Source of the DNA: Streblospio benedicti
Lineage: Eukaryota > Annelida > Polychaeta > Spionida > Spionidae
Direction: 5' to 3'
DNA: 64,000 nucleotides
NCBI GenBank assembly: GCA_019095985.1
Contig: CM032666.1
Location: 7,447,369 to 7,511,368 of the forward strand
Part shown: positions 22,201 to 33,734 of the stretch, piece after piece
How positions within the stretch are numbered: the first letter of the stretch is position 1
Layout: the number at the start of each line of letters is the position of its first letter
Made by a program: the position numbers and the translations under genes
Notes under the pieces: generated by a model
The model's database searches: none
What the model was told of the DNA's origin: nothing
Seen by the model: only the letters and a program-made list of their open reading frames with translations

Positions 22201-24874
22201 GTTAGATTTGATTGATTTATAGAAGACTTAAAATCATTTATTTATTCAGATATCAGTATTAATAACTAGATCAAAAGTGTTCAAAGAACACTGCGTCGCT
22301 AGAATGACGTTGACTTATGGCCAATTAAGATATATAATGAAATTATTCCAGTGTTTTATACACTGGCTTGTACCCAATTAATTGCGTCCGTCCATCCGTC
22401 CATCCATCCGAATCCGTCCGTCCATCCGTCCATCTGTCGGTTCGTTACCCCTCTACAGGTTGCATCATTTGAGCTAGATTGCTCAAATTTGGCATGTCGG
22501 ATGGAAATGGTGACCACAAGAGCCTTATTTCACATGGGCCCAAACGGTCCATATTTGGGCCCATTTGGGCCCATTATTAGGTCCATTTTACTAGTGAATC
22601 ACATTCCTATTACTATTTGAATGCACAATTAAAATCAATATTCTATAACCACAAACTCCAGACACATCGGCTCCAAAAAATGCATCCACTTCTTGGTAAT
22701 AGATGATACTGCTATAAATCAATAATCAGCCAAGATATAGACAGTGACATTCCAGTGTATTAAACACTGGTTTGCCCCTCACCTGGGGCGCTTTTCATGT
22801 ACGTTGTTTTACAATCAACAAATTTATGAATAAGAGGAGAAAATATCAGAATGAATCAGAATCAATATATCCAGCAAAAGATATTTTTGTTGCCATATAA
22901 TAGTATTGAATAACAGATAATAATCAGTATCAGTTTCAAATCAATAATCAATTTTGCTGCTTGGTTGGAATATGGATTTTTTTCTTGCTGGCTAAGTGCA
23001 TTGAATAGAATTAAAAATGTCATAAATGAGCTTAGAAAGCAAAATTTGATTGGCAGAGCACCCAAAATTGAATCACTTGGTGTCGCCTTATACCTCAGTC
23101 GTGTAAAGTTTGAACGAAATCGGTGCAACAGTTAAGGCTCTAGCTTGTCCGGAGACATAAATAGCTACATAGTTAAATAGTTGGTTACATAGTTAGTTAC
23201 AAGCGAGCGAAACACAATGCTTGCTTCAGCAGCTGAGCTGAAGCGACATAAAAAGATCCATATAAAGCATGAAATTATCATAATTTAAAACCAAAAGCAC
23301 TATTTCAATGCTTAGTTTTTTTCTTATGGACTTCTTTGTAGACAAAGCAGCAGAGGAGCAGGAGGAGGATGCCGCTCAGGCGGTTGATTGTTACATATAG
23401 ATAGAACACTTTTATTTCTAACTTCTTCAGATATAGATTGTTTGTAGAATGTAATATCAAATATATATCTTGGCCAGAAAATAAACAGTGTAACCAAAAC
23501 AGCACTTTATTAGGAACCAGGCTTATTGCAGAAAATACCATATTTTATAGAATAGCTGCCCGTGCATTGACCAAGCACTTATTCAAGCACTTATTACGAT
23601 GCCGGGCTTAGCAAAGTGAATACCTCCGACGGCAAGTTGAGCAATGTGTTTCTACATTTGGAGATGATAGTTTCCTTATAACTGATAAAATGACTGAATA
23701 ATTTTATTAGGTAGTGAGGAAAATGATGTTGAGGGTCGTGATGCCAATATTGAATTTGAGGACAAACTTAATGTGGAAATGCTACCTGGTGAGTTCTTTA
23801 TTGCATAGCTGAAGCAAAAGCCTTGTTTTTTTCTTTGTATCTAACTATCTACCAATGAACTGATTTTGTTCAAACTCAACACAACTATGTGCTATGACTG
23901 GACACCAAAGTGATTCGATTTTGGGCCCTTTGCAAATTAAAGTGAGCTGTCCACAGGGCCATTTTGGGTTCATTTTCTGCAACAGCTTTGCTAATGCTTG
24001 CAAAAAAATTCAAACTTGGCACAATGCTTACATGCCTACTCAACATCAACTGTGTCCAATTTTAGCTCTTTGCTAATTAAAGTTTGCCTTCAGAGAGCCA
24101 TTCTTATATTTTTTTAATTTTATTTTTCCATTATAGTTTCAACACTGTTTGAAAAATGACCATAAAATTGGCATAATGGTTATATTAGATTAAAAGTGCT
24201 CAGGGAGCTCAGCATCACCATACTAATGTCAACTCATGGGCAATAGATATTTACTTAAGCCAAGCTTAGAAAGCTCCTGCAATCGAATGTCAAGAAGATA
24301 GATAGGGTGAATTAGGCCTACGCATCAAAAATACTTTTTCTGCTTTGATGCTTTCATTGCAAAGTAAACATCTTTATTGACCATGAGTCACTCAAAGTTG
24401 TTTTCGCGATGCTGTGCTCTCTGAGCACTTTTGATCTAGTTTTTACTTGCAAACCCTTAGGAAATGATGACCATCCATTTGACCATTAGACAGTATTAAC
24501 ATTTGTCATAATTATTGTGATATTGATACTTTGTTGTTGCAGGAGATGATCATGATGATGCTGATGAAAACGCCAGTGGTAAGAATAAACAACAGAAAAG
24601 AACAGATATATCCTAATGCATGTTTCAATGATAATTGTAATGTAAATTGTAACATTGTAAATTGGCAGTTTACTGTTTTAAAAAAGTTGTATGGTTGGCA
24701 TGTTCTTTGAATTATGGTTAATCACATTATGGAAAACGATAACAAATATGTAATAATGCATTAAAATGTAAACAAAATGAATAAAAAACTAGTATTTGGT
24801 GATTTTTTTGTTATTCAACAACATATATCATTTTTTTTACTTAGAGGATTTACAAGTAGTCCGACCTTTTAGAG
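13289..24874 (+). CDS. Multi-exon gene model with short acidic exons, internal part
   Basis: Five plausible exons can be joined in one frame. They are 13289-13347 (59 nt, read from its second base: SPELTGDYICPLDANLCCE), 19852-19911 (60 nt, LDSFSEDDDDKEESDASED), 23711-23788 (78 nt, acidic, ending LNVEMLP), 24543-24578 (36 nt, DDHDDADENAS) and 24845-24874 (30 nt, DLQVVRPFR). All have AG before and GT after. Every junction is phase 1, so split codons read S, G, G and E. No start codon, stop codon or known domain is seen; the protein piece is acidic and probably disordered. Copy A (15640-19680) lies in the first intron. The gene may end in an exon lost at the N block, or at 30028-30143, which also begins in phase 1. 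I infer the joining; transcripts are needed. Confidence 0.5.
13980..14275 (-). mobile_element. Probable retroelement 3' tail
   Basis: On the minus strand this ends in AATAAAGATTGAAGATTGAAG, a poly(A)-signal-like string followed by short ATTGAAG tandem repeats, preceded by a GC-rich hairpin (GGCCATCGGCC). This is the form of a 3' end of a LINE or a SINE that uses it. No coding sequence is recognised. Confidence 0.4.
16619..17482. mobile_element. Non-autonomous Transib-like DNA transposon, 864 bp
   Basis: Long terminal inverted repeats of about 220 bp. The right end reads inward CACGGTGTTCAATCAATC, and the left end is the same except A for the first C. The element is flanked by TATTT at 16614-16618 and again at 17483-17487. 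Copy C retains the uninterrupted site (about 45055-45066, reverse strand), with TATTT present once, so the borders and the 5-bp target duplication are exact. Transib elements and their RAG relatives have CAC-starting termini resembling the CACAGTG heptamer and make 5-bp duplications. No transposase is encoded; the interior is AT-rich. Assignment to Transib is inference from ends and duplication length. Confidence 0.8.
18462..18740 (+). mobile_element. LINE 3' end, copy A
   Basis: Plus-strand translation from about 18472 gives the LINE C terminus: VIGNFRCRILRCDNF, then ITRDIVQSVYFKFYSSHSVN, ending WRKHLF and TAA at about 18600. A short 3' UTR follows with AATAAA near 18675. In copy C (42608-43345) the same LINE is about 600 bp longer upstream, so A lost that piece. 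It lies in the last intron of the DUF4806-like gene, in the same direction. Confidence 0.75.
18751..18796. repeat. 46-bp near-perfect palindrome
   Basis: GATTAATAATGACACAGCTT pairs with the following half centred on TTAGATCTAA. The same hairpin is present at about 29819-29864 in copy B (one mismatch) and, degraded, near 42408-42454 in copy C. It lies in the last intron just before the final exon. Confidence 0.85.
19168..19680. repeat. 78-bp minisatellite and CACTGGG terminal module, copy A
   Basis: Four units with ACACGAGT at 19193, 19271, 19348 and 19426 (period 77-78 bp). Units are built from TAATACACGG, TAATACAGGG and TCTACACGGG words. A subterminal block with ACACGTGT palindromes and TGCAGTATCCGTGTAG follows, then GCGCCACTGGG. 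The Tyr/Pro/Cys-rich minus-strand ORFs here are artefacts of the repeat. Confidence 0.93.
20414..21003. mobile_element. Putative MITE, about 590 bp, GC-rich
   Basis: The two ends are inverted copies: left ACCCCCCAGTTAGCCTGG, right inward ACCCCCAATTAGCCTGG followed by ACGC. The interior is clearly more GC-rich than the flanks and has no convincing ORF. The target duplication is not clear (possibly AA or TAA). It lies in an intron of the acidic-exon gene model. Confidence 0.5.
22349..23240. repeat. Dispersed repeat with CAGTGT...ACACTG hairpin starts
   Basis: CCAGTGTTTTATACACTGG near 22350 is followed by CCCAATTAATTGC and a GTCCGTCCATCC-rich stretch. A relative starts near 22752 (CCAGTGTATTAAACACTGG), and another occurs at about 32848. 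GCTTCAGCAGCTGAAGC-like words bound the region near 22115 and 23222. These look like ends of old non-autonomous elements. No protein is recognised. Confidence 0.5.
23795..24440. repeat. Old dispersed repeat with internal 100-120-bp sub-repeats
   Basis: Phrases such as GTGATTCGATTTTGGGCCC and TGTCCAATTTTAGCTC, each followed by TTTGCxAATTAAAGT, occur twice here. They occur again in diverged form at 36690-37070, inside the Transib-like element. Ends near 24184 and 24425 carry AAAAGTGCTC and GAGCACTTTT in opposite orientation. Confidence 0.45.
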
Positions 24875-25861
24875 GTAGAGTCGATAGAATTTAACCTACT
24901 GTAAAACTAGAGAATTTCGTAACTAAAGTCCTTTGTTTATGTGACTGTTTTGAATCCTATGCTCATATTGTAGCATCCCCTCAAATAGATGCTGGGTCAG
25001 ACACGTGTTTAAATCAATAAACACCCCCTCGTAATTAACGCCTATACGAGGCCGGCACTTTATCAAAAATAACACAGCCGGCGGCAAGTTGAGTAATATG
25101 TTTGTACACCACAATGTGGTATTTTGCTTATAGCTTCGTCATTCCCCATCAGATTTTGATATTTAACATATCATTTTAACACTAAGAACATCAGTATGTG
25201 ACTATCTACACAGGGTATGAAACTCATCAAAATTTGTTCATGGAACACAGGGCCGGCAACTTCAAAACGTAGCCGGCCCAGACAAAATGTGCACGGCCCT
25301 TAAATGCGTTAATATTGAGAACTCCCTAAAAATAGCCTACAAACTGGGCCATGAACTTTAGAAACCAGCAGGCCCGGGCCAAAATCTGCCGGCACCGGGC
25401 CCCTGGATAGGCTCTATTTCATACCCTGATATATACACCATAATATAATTACCTAAAAGAAATAATGTTTATAAAGGTGGGATCACATGCTAATACCTGT
25501 AATTATGGACTTGGGACCAAGTGTCGGTGTTTTTATTTGAAGTTACTTTAGTGAGGCACAGTGGCTTCCTCAGGTGTGTCTAACTTTATGGGACATCTCT
25601 ACTCAGAATTGACGTGCTACACCTGGCAGTTGATCAAATAGTTTTGTGTTAATTAATGCATCCTTGAAATAGAAGCCTCCCTCATTTAAATGCCTATACT
25701 AGACATGTTTTGAAAAAATAAACGCCTAGGCTATAAAACACAGAAATACGATAGTTATTTTGTCTCCATCAAATTTGATCACAATAGTTCATTAAGTATC
25801 TAGATTATAAGCCATATTATATTTATATTATAACAAGCGAATATTAGCTATACTTAAGATT

Positions 25862-26550
25862 GGTCTGCTTAAATCCCCCACAGAACTATATATTCCCATA
25901 CACCACATCCATCAAATGGGAGTTATATGTTATTTTACAACAATTCTAAAATTTATCAAAATGCATTGAAGTAACTATAAATCAATTGTAAACCACATTA
26001 TATGTAGTTTAAACATACATTAATATCAGTTACATAAGATTGGTCTGCTCAAACCCAGCATGAATGTATTTGGATGTTTGGGTATTCAACAAAATCTGGT
26101 ATATGATTACTTATTATACAGTAAAATATTTGGTAAACTTGATCACGTTACATTTAAGTTAATACATCAATTATAAATGTTGATATTAAAAAGTATTTAT
26201 CATTTGAGCTATTGGTCTGCTTAAACCCTCATAATATATCTTTGTATATATGGTTGGTCTACTTAAACCCCCTGAAGTTGATAATATATATTGGTCTGCT
26301 TAAACCCTCCAAATACATGTTTGTATATGACTGGTCTATTTAAACCCCCTGAAGTTGGTAAAAAGTTTAAGCAGATCAAAAATGTTGTATATTTTTTTAT
26401 TAATAAACCAATTAAAATTATTTTACCATCATATTATCATTAGTATGTGTTTGTTGTAAATATAACAAAAAAATAATGAATTCTTATTCACTAAATATAT
26501 ACGTTTTGTCTGCTTAAACCCCCAGAAAATCTCTGGTCTGCTTAATGCAC
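25862..26550. repeat. Recurrent GGTCTGCTTAAACCCC motif cluster
   Basis: The phrase GGTCTGCTTAAACCC or a near variant occurs at about 25862, 26041, 26214, 26255, 26292, 26333, 26508 and 26535, and once inverted near 26365 (TTTAAGCAGATC). Two occurrences are followed by CCTGAAGTTG. Spacing is irregular, so it is a dispersed cluster and not a simple tandem array. Confidence 0.8.
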
Positions 26551-26570
26551 CAAAGAGGGTTTATATATAT

Positions 26571-26615
26571 ATACTAGCTGTTTACCCGGCGTTGCTCGGG
26601 TTAAAACAAATGAGA
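26571..26615 (+). repeat. TA run followed by ACCCGGCGTTGCTCGGGT hairpin
   Basis: TATATATATACTAGCTGTTT precedes a short hairpin ACCCGGCG/TTGCTCGGGT. This phrase closely resembles a terminal motif shared by many invertebrate retroelements and SINEs. 26620-27200 after it is a C/T-rich stretch without a gene. Confidence 0.5.
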
Positions 26616-27484
26616 TCCACAACACATTAGATACTCATCCCTCCATCCCACCCACCCCTTCCTTCCCCATGTCCTCCATTCCTCCCCAACCACTCTTCTG
26701 CATTGAAGAGGTCTGAAACACCTTATTACTACTCCCGGTACCATGCTTTCTTCCTTCTCACCCCCATCCCCACCCACATCCGTACCCTTTTCCCCACCAT
26801 AGACTACTTTGCCTATCCTTCGCTCTCATCCATCGCTTCCCAGCCCCCAGCCCCCCCCACACACAAAAAAAAATCCCCACAACGTGAACAGGCATGAGGC
26901 ACATTAAATTTTCAAACTCCCTCTTTGCCTCTTTGCCTCTCCTCCACTCCTCTCTCTCCTCTCTCCTTCACCTCCCCCCCCCCCTAACACAACACACTAC
27001 ACTAAAGCTAAAGGCTCCTCCCTCCCCCTTCCTCTTCCCTCCATTCCCATAACTGCTTTCCGTTCATATCAGCCCATGGTGAAACAGATGAGATTCAGAA
27101 GACATTGAATATATCCCTGCCCCCCGCCCCTCTATTCACACACAACCCCTACCCATCCGCTATGCCCCCCTCATCTCTCATCTTCAGTGTTGGACATACA
27201 CAACGTGTAACGTAGTACGTATGACGTATATGCAGAGGACTGTGAATTGTAAGGAAACCCGCACGTTTAACGTTTTATTTACACAAATATGGCCGTGTAA
27301 TGAGCATGGCATCTATTTATTTTGAAAATAATTCGTAAATTGTTCGTAGCAGGGACGTGTACAGGTAACATTATCTTATTCTGTGCACCAACTGGGTTAT
27401 GAAGAATGATTTGCCAAAGTTTCGTGGTATTTGGAAATCTGCTTTTGAAGATGTTGCATATAACAAACACACACTCCCCCCCAT

Positions 27485-27635
<151 letters not shown>

Positions 27636-28001
27636 GGTAATTTACTATATTGTGTTAATTATATATATTCTTTGTTATTTGCACAATAATGTTCATCCAT
27701 GGCTATAGAACACGACATCAGTATATACACGTAACAAAGAATATATAAAATTAACACAATATGGTAAATTACCATCCTCTAAAATGGTATATACGAAATG
27801 TGATTATTTGTACCCCAACAGTTTTTCTAATGAAACATTATATAATTATTATGCTACTTATTATATATTATTTGTATTGAAAATTGGATGAAAATGCATG
27901 AAACATCGATGTATGCTTAAGCCATAACAGTTTGTTTGTTGTCTGTTCATTGTAAATGCTCCCACACAGGTAGAGCACTGTATTTGTGTGTTCTTAAACA
28001 C

Positions 28002-28037
<36 letters not shown>

Positions 28038-28048
28038 CTGCTTCCAGC

Positions 28049-28321
28049 ATTAGGCAGACCCATATACAAAACCATCATTAGGCAGACATATATATGTTGA
28101 AATTAATATCAATAATTTATGATAAAAATCATTTGTTGTTGTTGCAATATATGTATATGTTTATTATTAATTAGTAAATGTGCTTTATTATTAAAAGTAG
28201 GAGAGATATTTTTTTAGGTCTGCCTAATTTTTTGAAAAAAATACATCGTACCACTTAGGCAGACTTTGTATATATTGTATATACATTATCCCACTTAGGC
28301 AGACTATGTCTGCCTAAGTGG
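28049..28321. repeat. TTAGGCAGAC / GTCTGCCTAA motif cluster
   Basis: ATTAGGCAGAC occurs at about 28050 and 28075, the inverse GGTCTGCCTAA at about 28218, CACTTAGGCAGAC at about 28254, and a perfect inverted pair CCCACTTAGGCAGAC / GTCTGCCTAAGTGGG at 28291-28321. It resembles the cluster at 25862-26550 (CTGCCTAA against CTGCTTAA). Confidence 0.75.
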
Positions 28322-28735
28322 GATATTGTATATATAATATGAATATATTTCCAAGAACAACACACTACCTACTGGTGGGTATATGTTGACGTACATATCT
28401 GCACGTAACAGTTGACGTAACTTTCAAAAAGCAGTACCTATATATCTCAAACTCATAGCACAGATTAGTTTAACTAATCTGTGCTCATAGCGACGTTTAG
28501 ATAATGTAATACTAGATCTACGTTTGTTAAATTTGGATATAAAACAAACGGACCACGTGCTTTTTACAGTACTGTGTGCAGTACTGAGGTGTCGAGCAAT
28601 TAAGCAAATTAAGTTTATTACATAAAATAAATGTCTAGAGATTACAAGAGATGCCATCAACATGTAGGAAAACGCTGTTAATGATAAAGTGCATACAATT
28701 AGATTGGTTGTAGTTTTAAAGCCTGTATTGATGAT

Positions 28736-28835
28736 NNNNNNNNNNNNNNNNNNNNNNNNNNNNNNNNNNNNNNNNNNNNNNNNNNNNNNNNNNNNNNNNN
28801 NNNNNNNNNNNNNNNNNNNNNNNNNNNNNNNNNNN
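28736..28835. other. Assembly gap, 100 N
   Basis: Exactly 100 N, immediately before copy B. Upstream exons of the gene ending at 30143 may be missing here. Confidence 0.99.
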
Positions 28836-28905
28836 TTTCCCAATTGAAAACCCCCGTTCCCCCCAATTTTTCCCCAAAAAATTTGGCCTTTTGGCCCTTT
28901 CCCCC
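28836..28905. other. Low-quality contig edge
   Basis: Homopolymer-dominated sequence (runs of C, T, A, G of 3-6 bases following one another) directly after the gap, unlike anything else in the window. It looks like erroneous contig-end consensus, so the adjoining start of copy B should be trusted less. Confidence 0.6.
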
Positions 28906-28909
28906 CAGA

Positions 28910-29690
28910 CTTGTGCATTCTTGACTTCCTACCCTCTAAGGAGGTAGGTACCCGTAAAAAGCCTCATTTTGACAATTGTCCTAGACAGCTCTCTTCTACT
29001 ACTGAACCATAAAGGACCCACCGGGATGGGGTTTTCTCAAAGAACAAGCACCTAGGTTTACATATCTAGTGGAACTTATCACAATCACGTTTAACAATGC
29101 AAACTACGTTAAAGGTTTCGTTCAACTCCGACTGCATGAAGATTCCCCGTCACCCGTAGTAAAATTATTGTGAGAAATTGGGGGTTTTTTGTAAAAATAT
29201 CAACAACGACAACAACTTATGTAGCGTTATTAATACTTTATTTAGTAGTGTGTAATATGTATTGGGACTGTATTTAATGATAATGTCTTTAACAAAGCTT
29301 CTGTAGCATACAATAACATCTCCTTGCTATTCCTAAAGGACATCAATATTTACCAGGAAGGACCGGTTGGTAGGGGGGACAGGTATTTTTCCTAAGGTGT
29401 TTTTCATCCTCCATGGGACATGCTTTTTTTCATGTTTCGGCCAATGGGGTGTACTGTGGGACCACGTTTTTTAAATAGTAATATATAGAAAAGCCTTTTT
29501 CATTTTCGAAACTTTTAAATATTACACCGATGTTAGGATACTTATGTTTAATGTGACCAAAAAGTTAAATTATTGGAAACTTTTCGACGTGATATAGTTC
29601 AAAGTGTATTATTTCAAAGTGTTATTTATTTAGTCACTCAGTAAATTGGCGGAAAACATCTATTTTAAAATATGCTTTTACAACTAATTT
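28910..29690 (+). mobile_element. LINE 3' part, copy B (degraded)
   Basis: Counterpart of the LINE in copy C (42608-43200, minus). It is recognisable around AATGATAATGTCTTTAACAA (about 29277) and from TTATTGGAAAC (about 29570) onward. The middle is too divergent to read, possibly through poor consensus near the gap. Confidence 0.55.
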
Positions 29691-30027
29691 TTAACTAAAC
29701 TTTGATATGGACTGTGATATTTTACTATGCATTTTATGCAGAAATAAACTGATACAATACAATTTAATGAATCACAGCAATGATTGAAAATGTATATATA
29801 CATATTTTAACAGAAATCTGATTAATAGTGACACAGCTTAGATCTAAGTTGTGTCACTATTAATCATGAATAATTATGCTTTGACCTGTGCTCAGACTTA
29901 GTTGCACTATGCATAATGCCATGATGCCTCCATATTAAATAATCTAATGTGCACCGAGAGTGGCTTTGGACTATTGGTCCAGATAATCTGTATCAAAATG
30001 TGTTACATTATTCTCATTGATTTACAG

Positions 30028-30143
30028 CTGCAGTACAAAAGGAACAGCAGCAACTGAAAAAGAAAATATGGGATGCGTCTTCCATGTACCTGAAAAACGC
30101 ATCAAAAGGATCCGCTAAGAAAATTTTTGATTATGTGTACTAG
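30028..30143 (+). CDS. Final exon of a DUF4806-like gene, copy B
   Basis: After TTTACAG the exon reads in phase 1: AVQKEQQQLKKKIWDASSMY, then LKNASKGSAKKIFDYVY and TAG at 30141-30143. This is the best preserved of the three copies: a short basic, coiled-coil-prone tail that in copy C follows directly on the DUF4806-like core. AATAAAC lies just downstream (about 30159), suggesting polyadenylation. The two preceding exons would be expected upstream but fall in or before the N block. It could be the end of the acidic-exon model at 13289-24874, since the phase is compatible, but that is unproven. Confidence 0.55.
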
Positions 30144-30234
30144 TAACCAATAAGTAATTAATAAACTATTGAAACTATTGAAACTCAACTGTGTTTGTAA
30201 TGGGTTATTTCAATATTTGGATCAATTCCCCAAA

Positions 30235-30520
30235 GATATTATGCACAGATAATACACAGATAATAACGATAATCCAGGGTATTCTACACGTAATAATACA
30301 GAGGGTACTAGAGGTGTACAGATAATACGGATAATACACGGGTATTCTACACGGTAATAGAGGTGTACTACAGGTGTGCTACACGGATAAACAAGAGTAC
30401 ATACACGTGTAGTACCACGGGTATTGTGGACGGTATTATCCTTCCAATCTACCCCTCTATCTGCAGTATCCGTGTAGGTACACGTGTATTACACGGATAC
30501 TACACGTAGCGCTCACTGGG
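30235..30520. repeat. Shortened minisatellite and CACTGGG module, copy B
   Basis: Same words as in copy A (TAATACACGG, ACACGTGT, TATCCGTGTAG) but fewer and degraded units. It ends GCGCTCACTGGG at 30520. Here the flanking sequence continues to match copy C. Confidence 0.88.
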
Positions 30521-30907
30521 ATAGTATACTCAACTACCCCCACGGCAAGAAAAAAAACCGACTGTTTTAGGTACCATAGTTTGTTTGTTTACAAACAAAA
30601 ACACGTGCGACCGCTATCATTTTAGGCCTAGACCCTTCCATTCGGCAACTCGTATATGCTCCATTACTCTCACAACATTCCGAGTAGTTCCGGAGTGAGC
30701 ACCTTCATGTTGTGGTTACGTTGTTCGTAATAAACATTTACGCTGTACGTTATGTGCATTAATTAAATGAAATAGATCCTCGTACACATCCACTTCTTGC
30801 ATTTCAATGTTTAATTGTGGTATTTGTTAGCCAAACTATTTTACTTGAATAACAAAGAACTTCTCACGAGGTGGGCGTGTACACGGCCCCGTGACCAGAT
30901 TTACCTC

Positions 30908-30942
<35 letters not shown>

Positions 30943-31169
30943 GTTTATAGTAATTAGAGACAACCACATTTTGACATGGTAGTGAGTATCTAGTGACCAT
31001 GCAGTAATTACGGGGTAGCAAAACCCCATGTACATACGTGGATGAGATGTGGCGTCAACTCATCTTATGATGATGGTAACGTAAATCAGGACCGTAACTG
31101 ATGCAGATCAATACCTTAATAATGTAACTGTGGGCAACGTCCAGACCTTCACCAATTAACCATGTGTCA

Positions 31170-31822
31170 GCGCAAACTCCCCCCACCAGAAACTGGACCT
31201 GCCGGCCACTTTTTATGGTTTGGCTACTATTCGCGCTTGTCTATTTCCTGAAGAAGGGACCATACAAAATTGAGGTCTCAACATTGTCCCGTGTGTTGGG
31301 AAAAGACGGCAGAGGTCACAGTTCCATGCTTGATGAAGATCAGGCCCCCAAATGCCAGAGGAGCCGGATTTTGTTTTAAGGTGGATCAAGTATTTTTATG
31401 GGGACGGAAATAATCAACATTATGTCTACACGTATAATGGAGAAGAAGGAAGACCTGAACAAGCTATGGAAGAAGGCTTTTCCGGCAAATACAGTCGAAC
31501 TGGGCCTGAACCTGAGCTATTCAGTCATGAAACTTGTTGGACGAAGGGAAGTTGTGGGAGTCATCCTACTGCCAGACATGACCACCATGGATACCAACTG
31601 CGTGTCATTATGTAGACTCGCCCCTGGTCCCTGGACAGCTGTATTCAAAAGATAACACTTCGCTCATCGATGACCTGAGTACTATGAGCGCAGTGCCGCC
31701 CGTCACTCTGGAACTGGACGTAGGCTATCGGGAGATCTACCCAGCTGTGACCTGGCTCTGTACAGAGGACTACCAAGGATGGCAACGATATATTGAAACT
31801 TGACAGAAAGACAGCACTGCAG
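31170..31822 (+). pseudogene. Unrecognised exon-like coding region, copy B
   Basis: This stretch has coding character and ends at a clean donor (CACTGCAG|GTGAGG, 31822). In overlapping frames it reads MGTEIINIMSTRIM, then DLNKLWKKAF, LVGRREVVGVILLPDMTTMD and, in another frame, SAVPPVTLELD. Copy C (40453-41165, minus) has the same text with different small indels, for example MSRVLGERRCRGHSSCLMKI, VFFMGTEIINIM and YYMSAVPPVTLELERRLSGD. The frame changes differ between copies, so both are either decayed or affected by sequence error. I recognise no family and find no clear acceptor. It sits 650 bp beyond the minisatellite in both copies. Confidence 0.4.
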
Positions 31823-33734
31823 GTGAGGTCTCATTAGCACTGTGCTGACACTATGATCGTAATTATGCTATAGGATCATACTGGTGCCGTTGGTGGATAT
31901 TTTACAGATGGTTAGATATTGCATGAGACATACTTCTTACTTGACAATTGCAAGTAATCTTTACCTATAATACCACAAAGGGGGAAATATATATTGATAA
32001 GATATTCTATATTAGAGTAGAGTGTTTAATGAATTGAAAGACGAAAATCACTCATATAAAACCAGTGATGATCTAATAGTGCAGCTGTCAACTAGAAAAT
32101 ATGGATCGTAATAACCATGCCGGTAATCCTCTCCATAATATCTCTGTGCGATTAATGAGCGCCAATAGAAACCCCAGATCACCACTGTTCGAGAAGACAA
32201 GGCAGGCATGTTTTTCGTCTGTAGGTAACTTATTGACCCAGCTAAGCTGTTAGATTTTCAGTCACCTTGAATCTTTTTGCATTATATATTAAAGCTAATA
32301 CTCTTTTTCGTTTTAGTGATCATCTGTCTTAACTGTTTGTCATCCTTAGGTACTTTTTGCTCAGATACTTCATCCGGTGCAGATCTCTTAAATTTATCAG
32401 AGAATTCCTCCAATTCTCCATTCTATTTATAAACATTACATTTTCGACCACCTTCAACCATTCTTTTATTTGTTTCACAGTAACTGAAAAATGGATTTTA
32501 ATATTATCAAATAGCTCTCCAGTTGTTTCTCTTAAGACACTTTGTCTTGCTTTAAAATCCGTGTGTCTATGTGTTGGTTGACGGAGTGATTGAATGTTTT
32601 GTTGGAAGATTGTGTAAATTTACAATGCTAGCCCTGCAGTCTGACATCTAGATCACTATAAACAACGCATTTCATTTTGTTTTAAAAAGTACACGAAACA
32701 CAGACTACTGCTCAAATAAATTCTAACTGCAGGTGACTTCTATTGTCATTCTCCATCATTACGATCATCCCCGAAATAAATCAAAATGTCATTAAGTTTC
32801 ATCATTCCATAAACAATGGCACAGTGACAGGCATCGCCTGATTTGGCAGTGTTTTTTATACACTGGCTATGACCCAATTAATTGCAGTGTCAAGCCGCCC
32901 TCGTCCGCCCGTCCGCCCGTCCGGTTAAAACGTTACCCCAAAAAATCGCCACCAGTTCTCGCCTATTGCCCGCTGTCCATGTCAATAATGTCGGTACTTT
33001 AACGAAATACATGGGTCTGGTCGTGCTTGGCTAGCTTGAATTTGTGATGTCGTCAACATTCTATGAAAACAGGATTACCGCGCCTGTTGTCTGGTTACTT
33101 CATCGCATACTTTCGCCGCTTGAGCGCAGCCGATTGTCAAATGAAGGCGCGTTGCATGAGTCGACGCCAGACAGAACAAATTTGGCCTCATAGAGTCGGC
33201 GATGCCCGACAGTTATTCATAGTAAAAATGATGGGTTCCAGTCTCATTAAATATTGTCGAGGCGATCTTCTGAAGAAGGCGTTCGGTATAAAGACAGGGT
33301 TTTAGGACGGCCTGTCATGATAGATCACCCAGGTTTTGCTGAATGATAACATTTGTGGTGTCTTCAAATGCATGATTTTGAAAAATACGAGGCATTGAGG
33401 CTGAGGGACCTGCCCATATTGTACGGCAATTTAAAGATGTTCTTCAAATACACGGCTGGATAAATGTCAACATAGGCCAGGTCTTCAATGTTTATGAGAA
33501 ATTTTTGTCAATGAGCCCATTATGTGGTTCAGCAGCCAATGCCGACCATTTATTGAAGGCCTTGAATAGCCCAGCTGGTGCCTGCATTCATTTTCCAGAT
33601 ATAATAGGGCATCATTTATGTTGAAAGGAATAGCCTGCTTTTGCTCATTTATCTTGCGTCAATATTTTTCATATTTACAGACCATCATACCGGGTCGGGT
33701 GGTAACAGCCAGCCCATTGTTTGTAGCACCTTTG

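Larger units (their letters stand above)
28906..32790 (+). repeat. Inverted repeat 2, copy B
   Basis: Matches the reverse complement of 39458-43203 from its first good base (AGACTTGTGCATTC) to about 32790 (AAATCAAAATGTC). It carries many small indels against copy C, and 29330-29510 is strongly divergent. Unlike copy A, homology with C continues past CACTGGG (30514-30520) for a further 2.3 kb. It contains a LINE tail, the final DUF4806-like exon, a shortened minisatellite and an unrecognised exon-like region. Confidence 0.9.

Noticed and set aside
23342-23400. Exon-like KAAEEQEEDAAQAVDCYI after CTTTGTAG
   Set aside because: The acceptor and acidic text fit the neighbouring exons, but no canonical donor precedes the in-frame stop.
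28049-28321. TTAGGC telomere-like repeats
   Set aside because: The motif is TTAGGCAGAC at irregular spacing and never in tandem.
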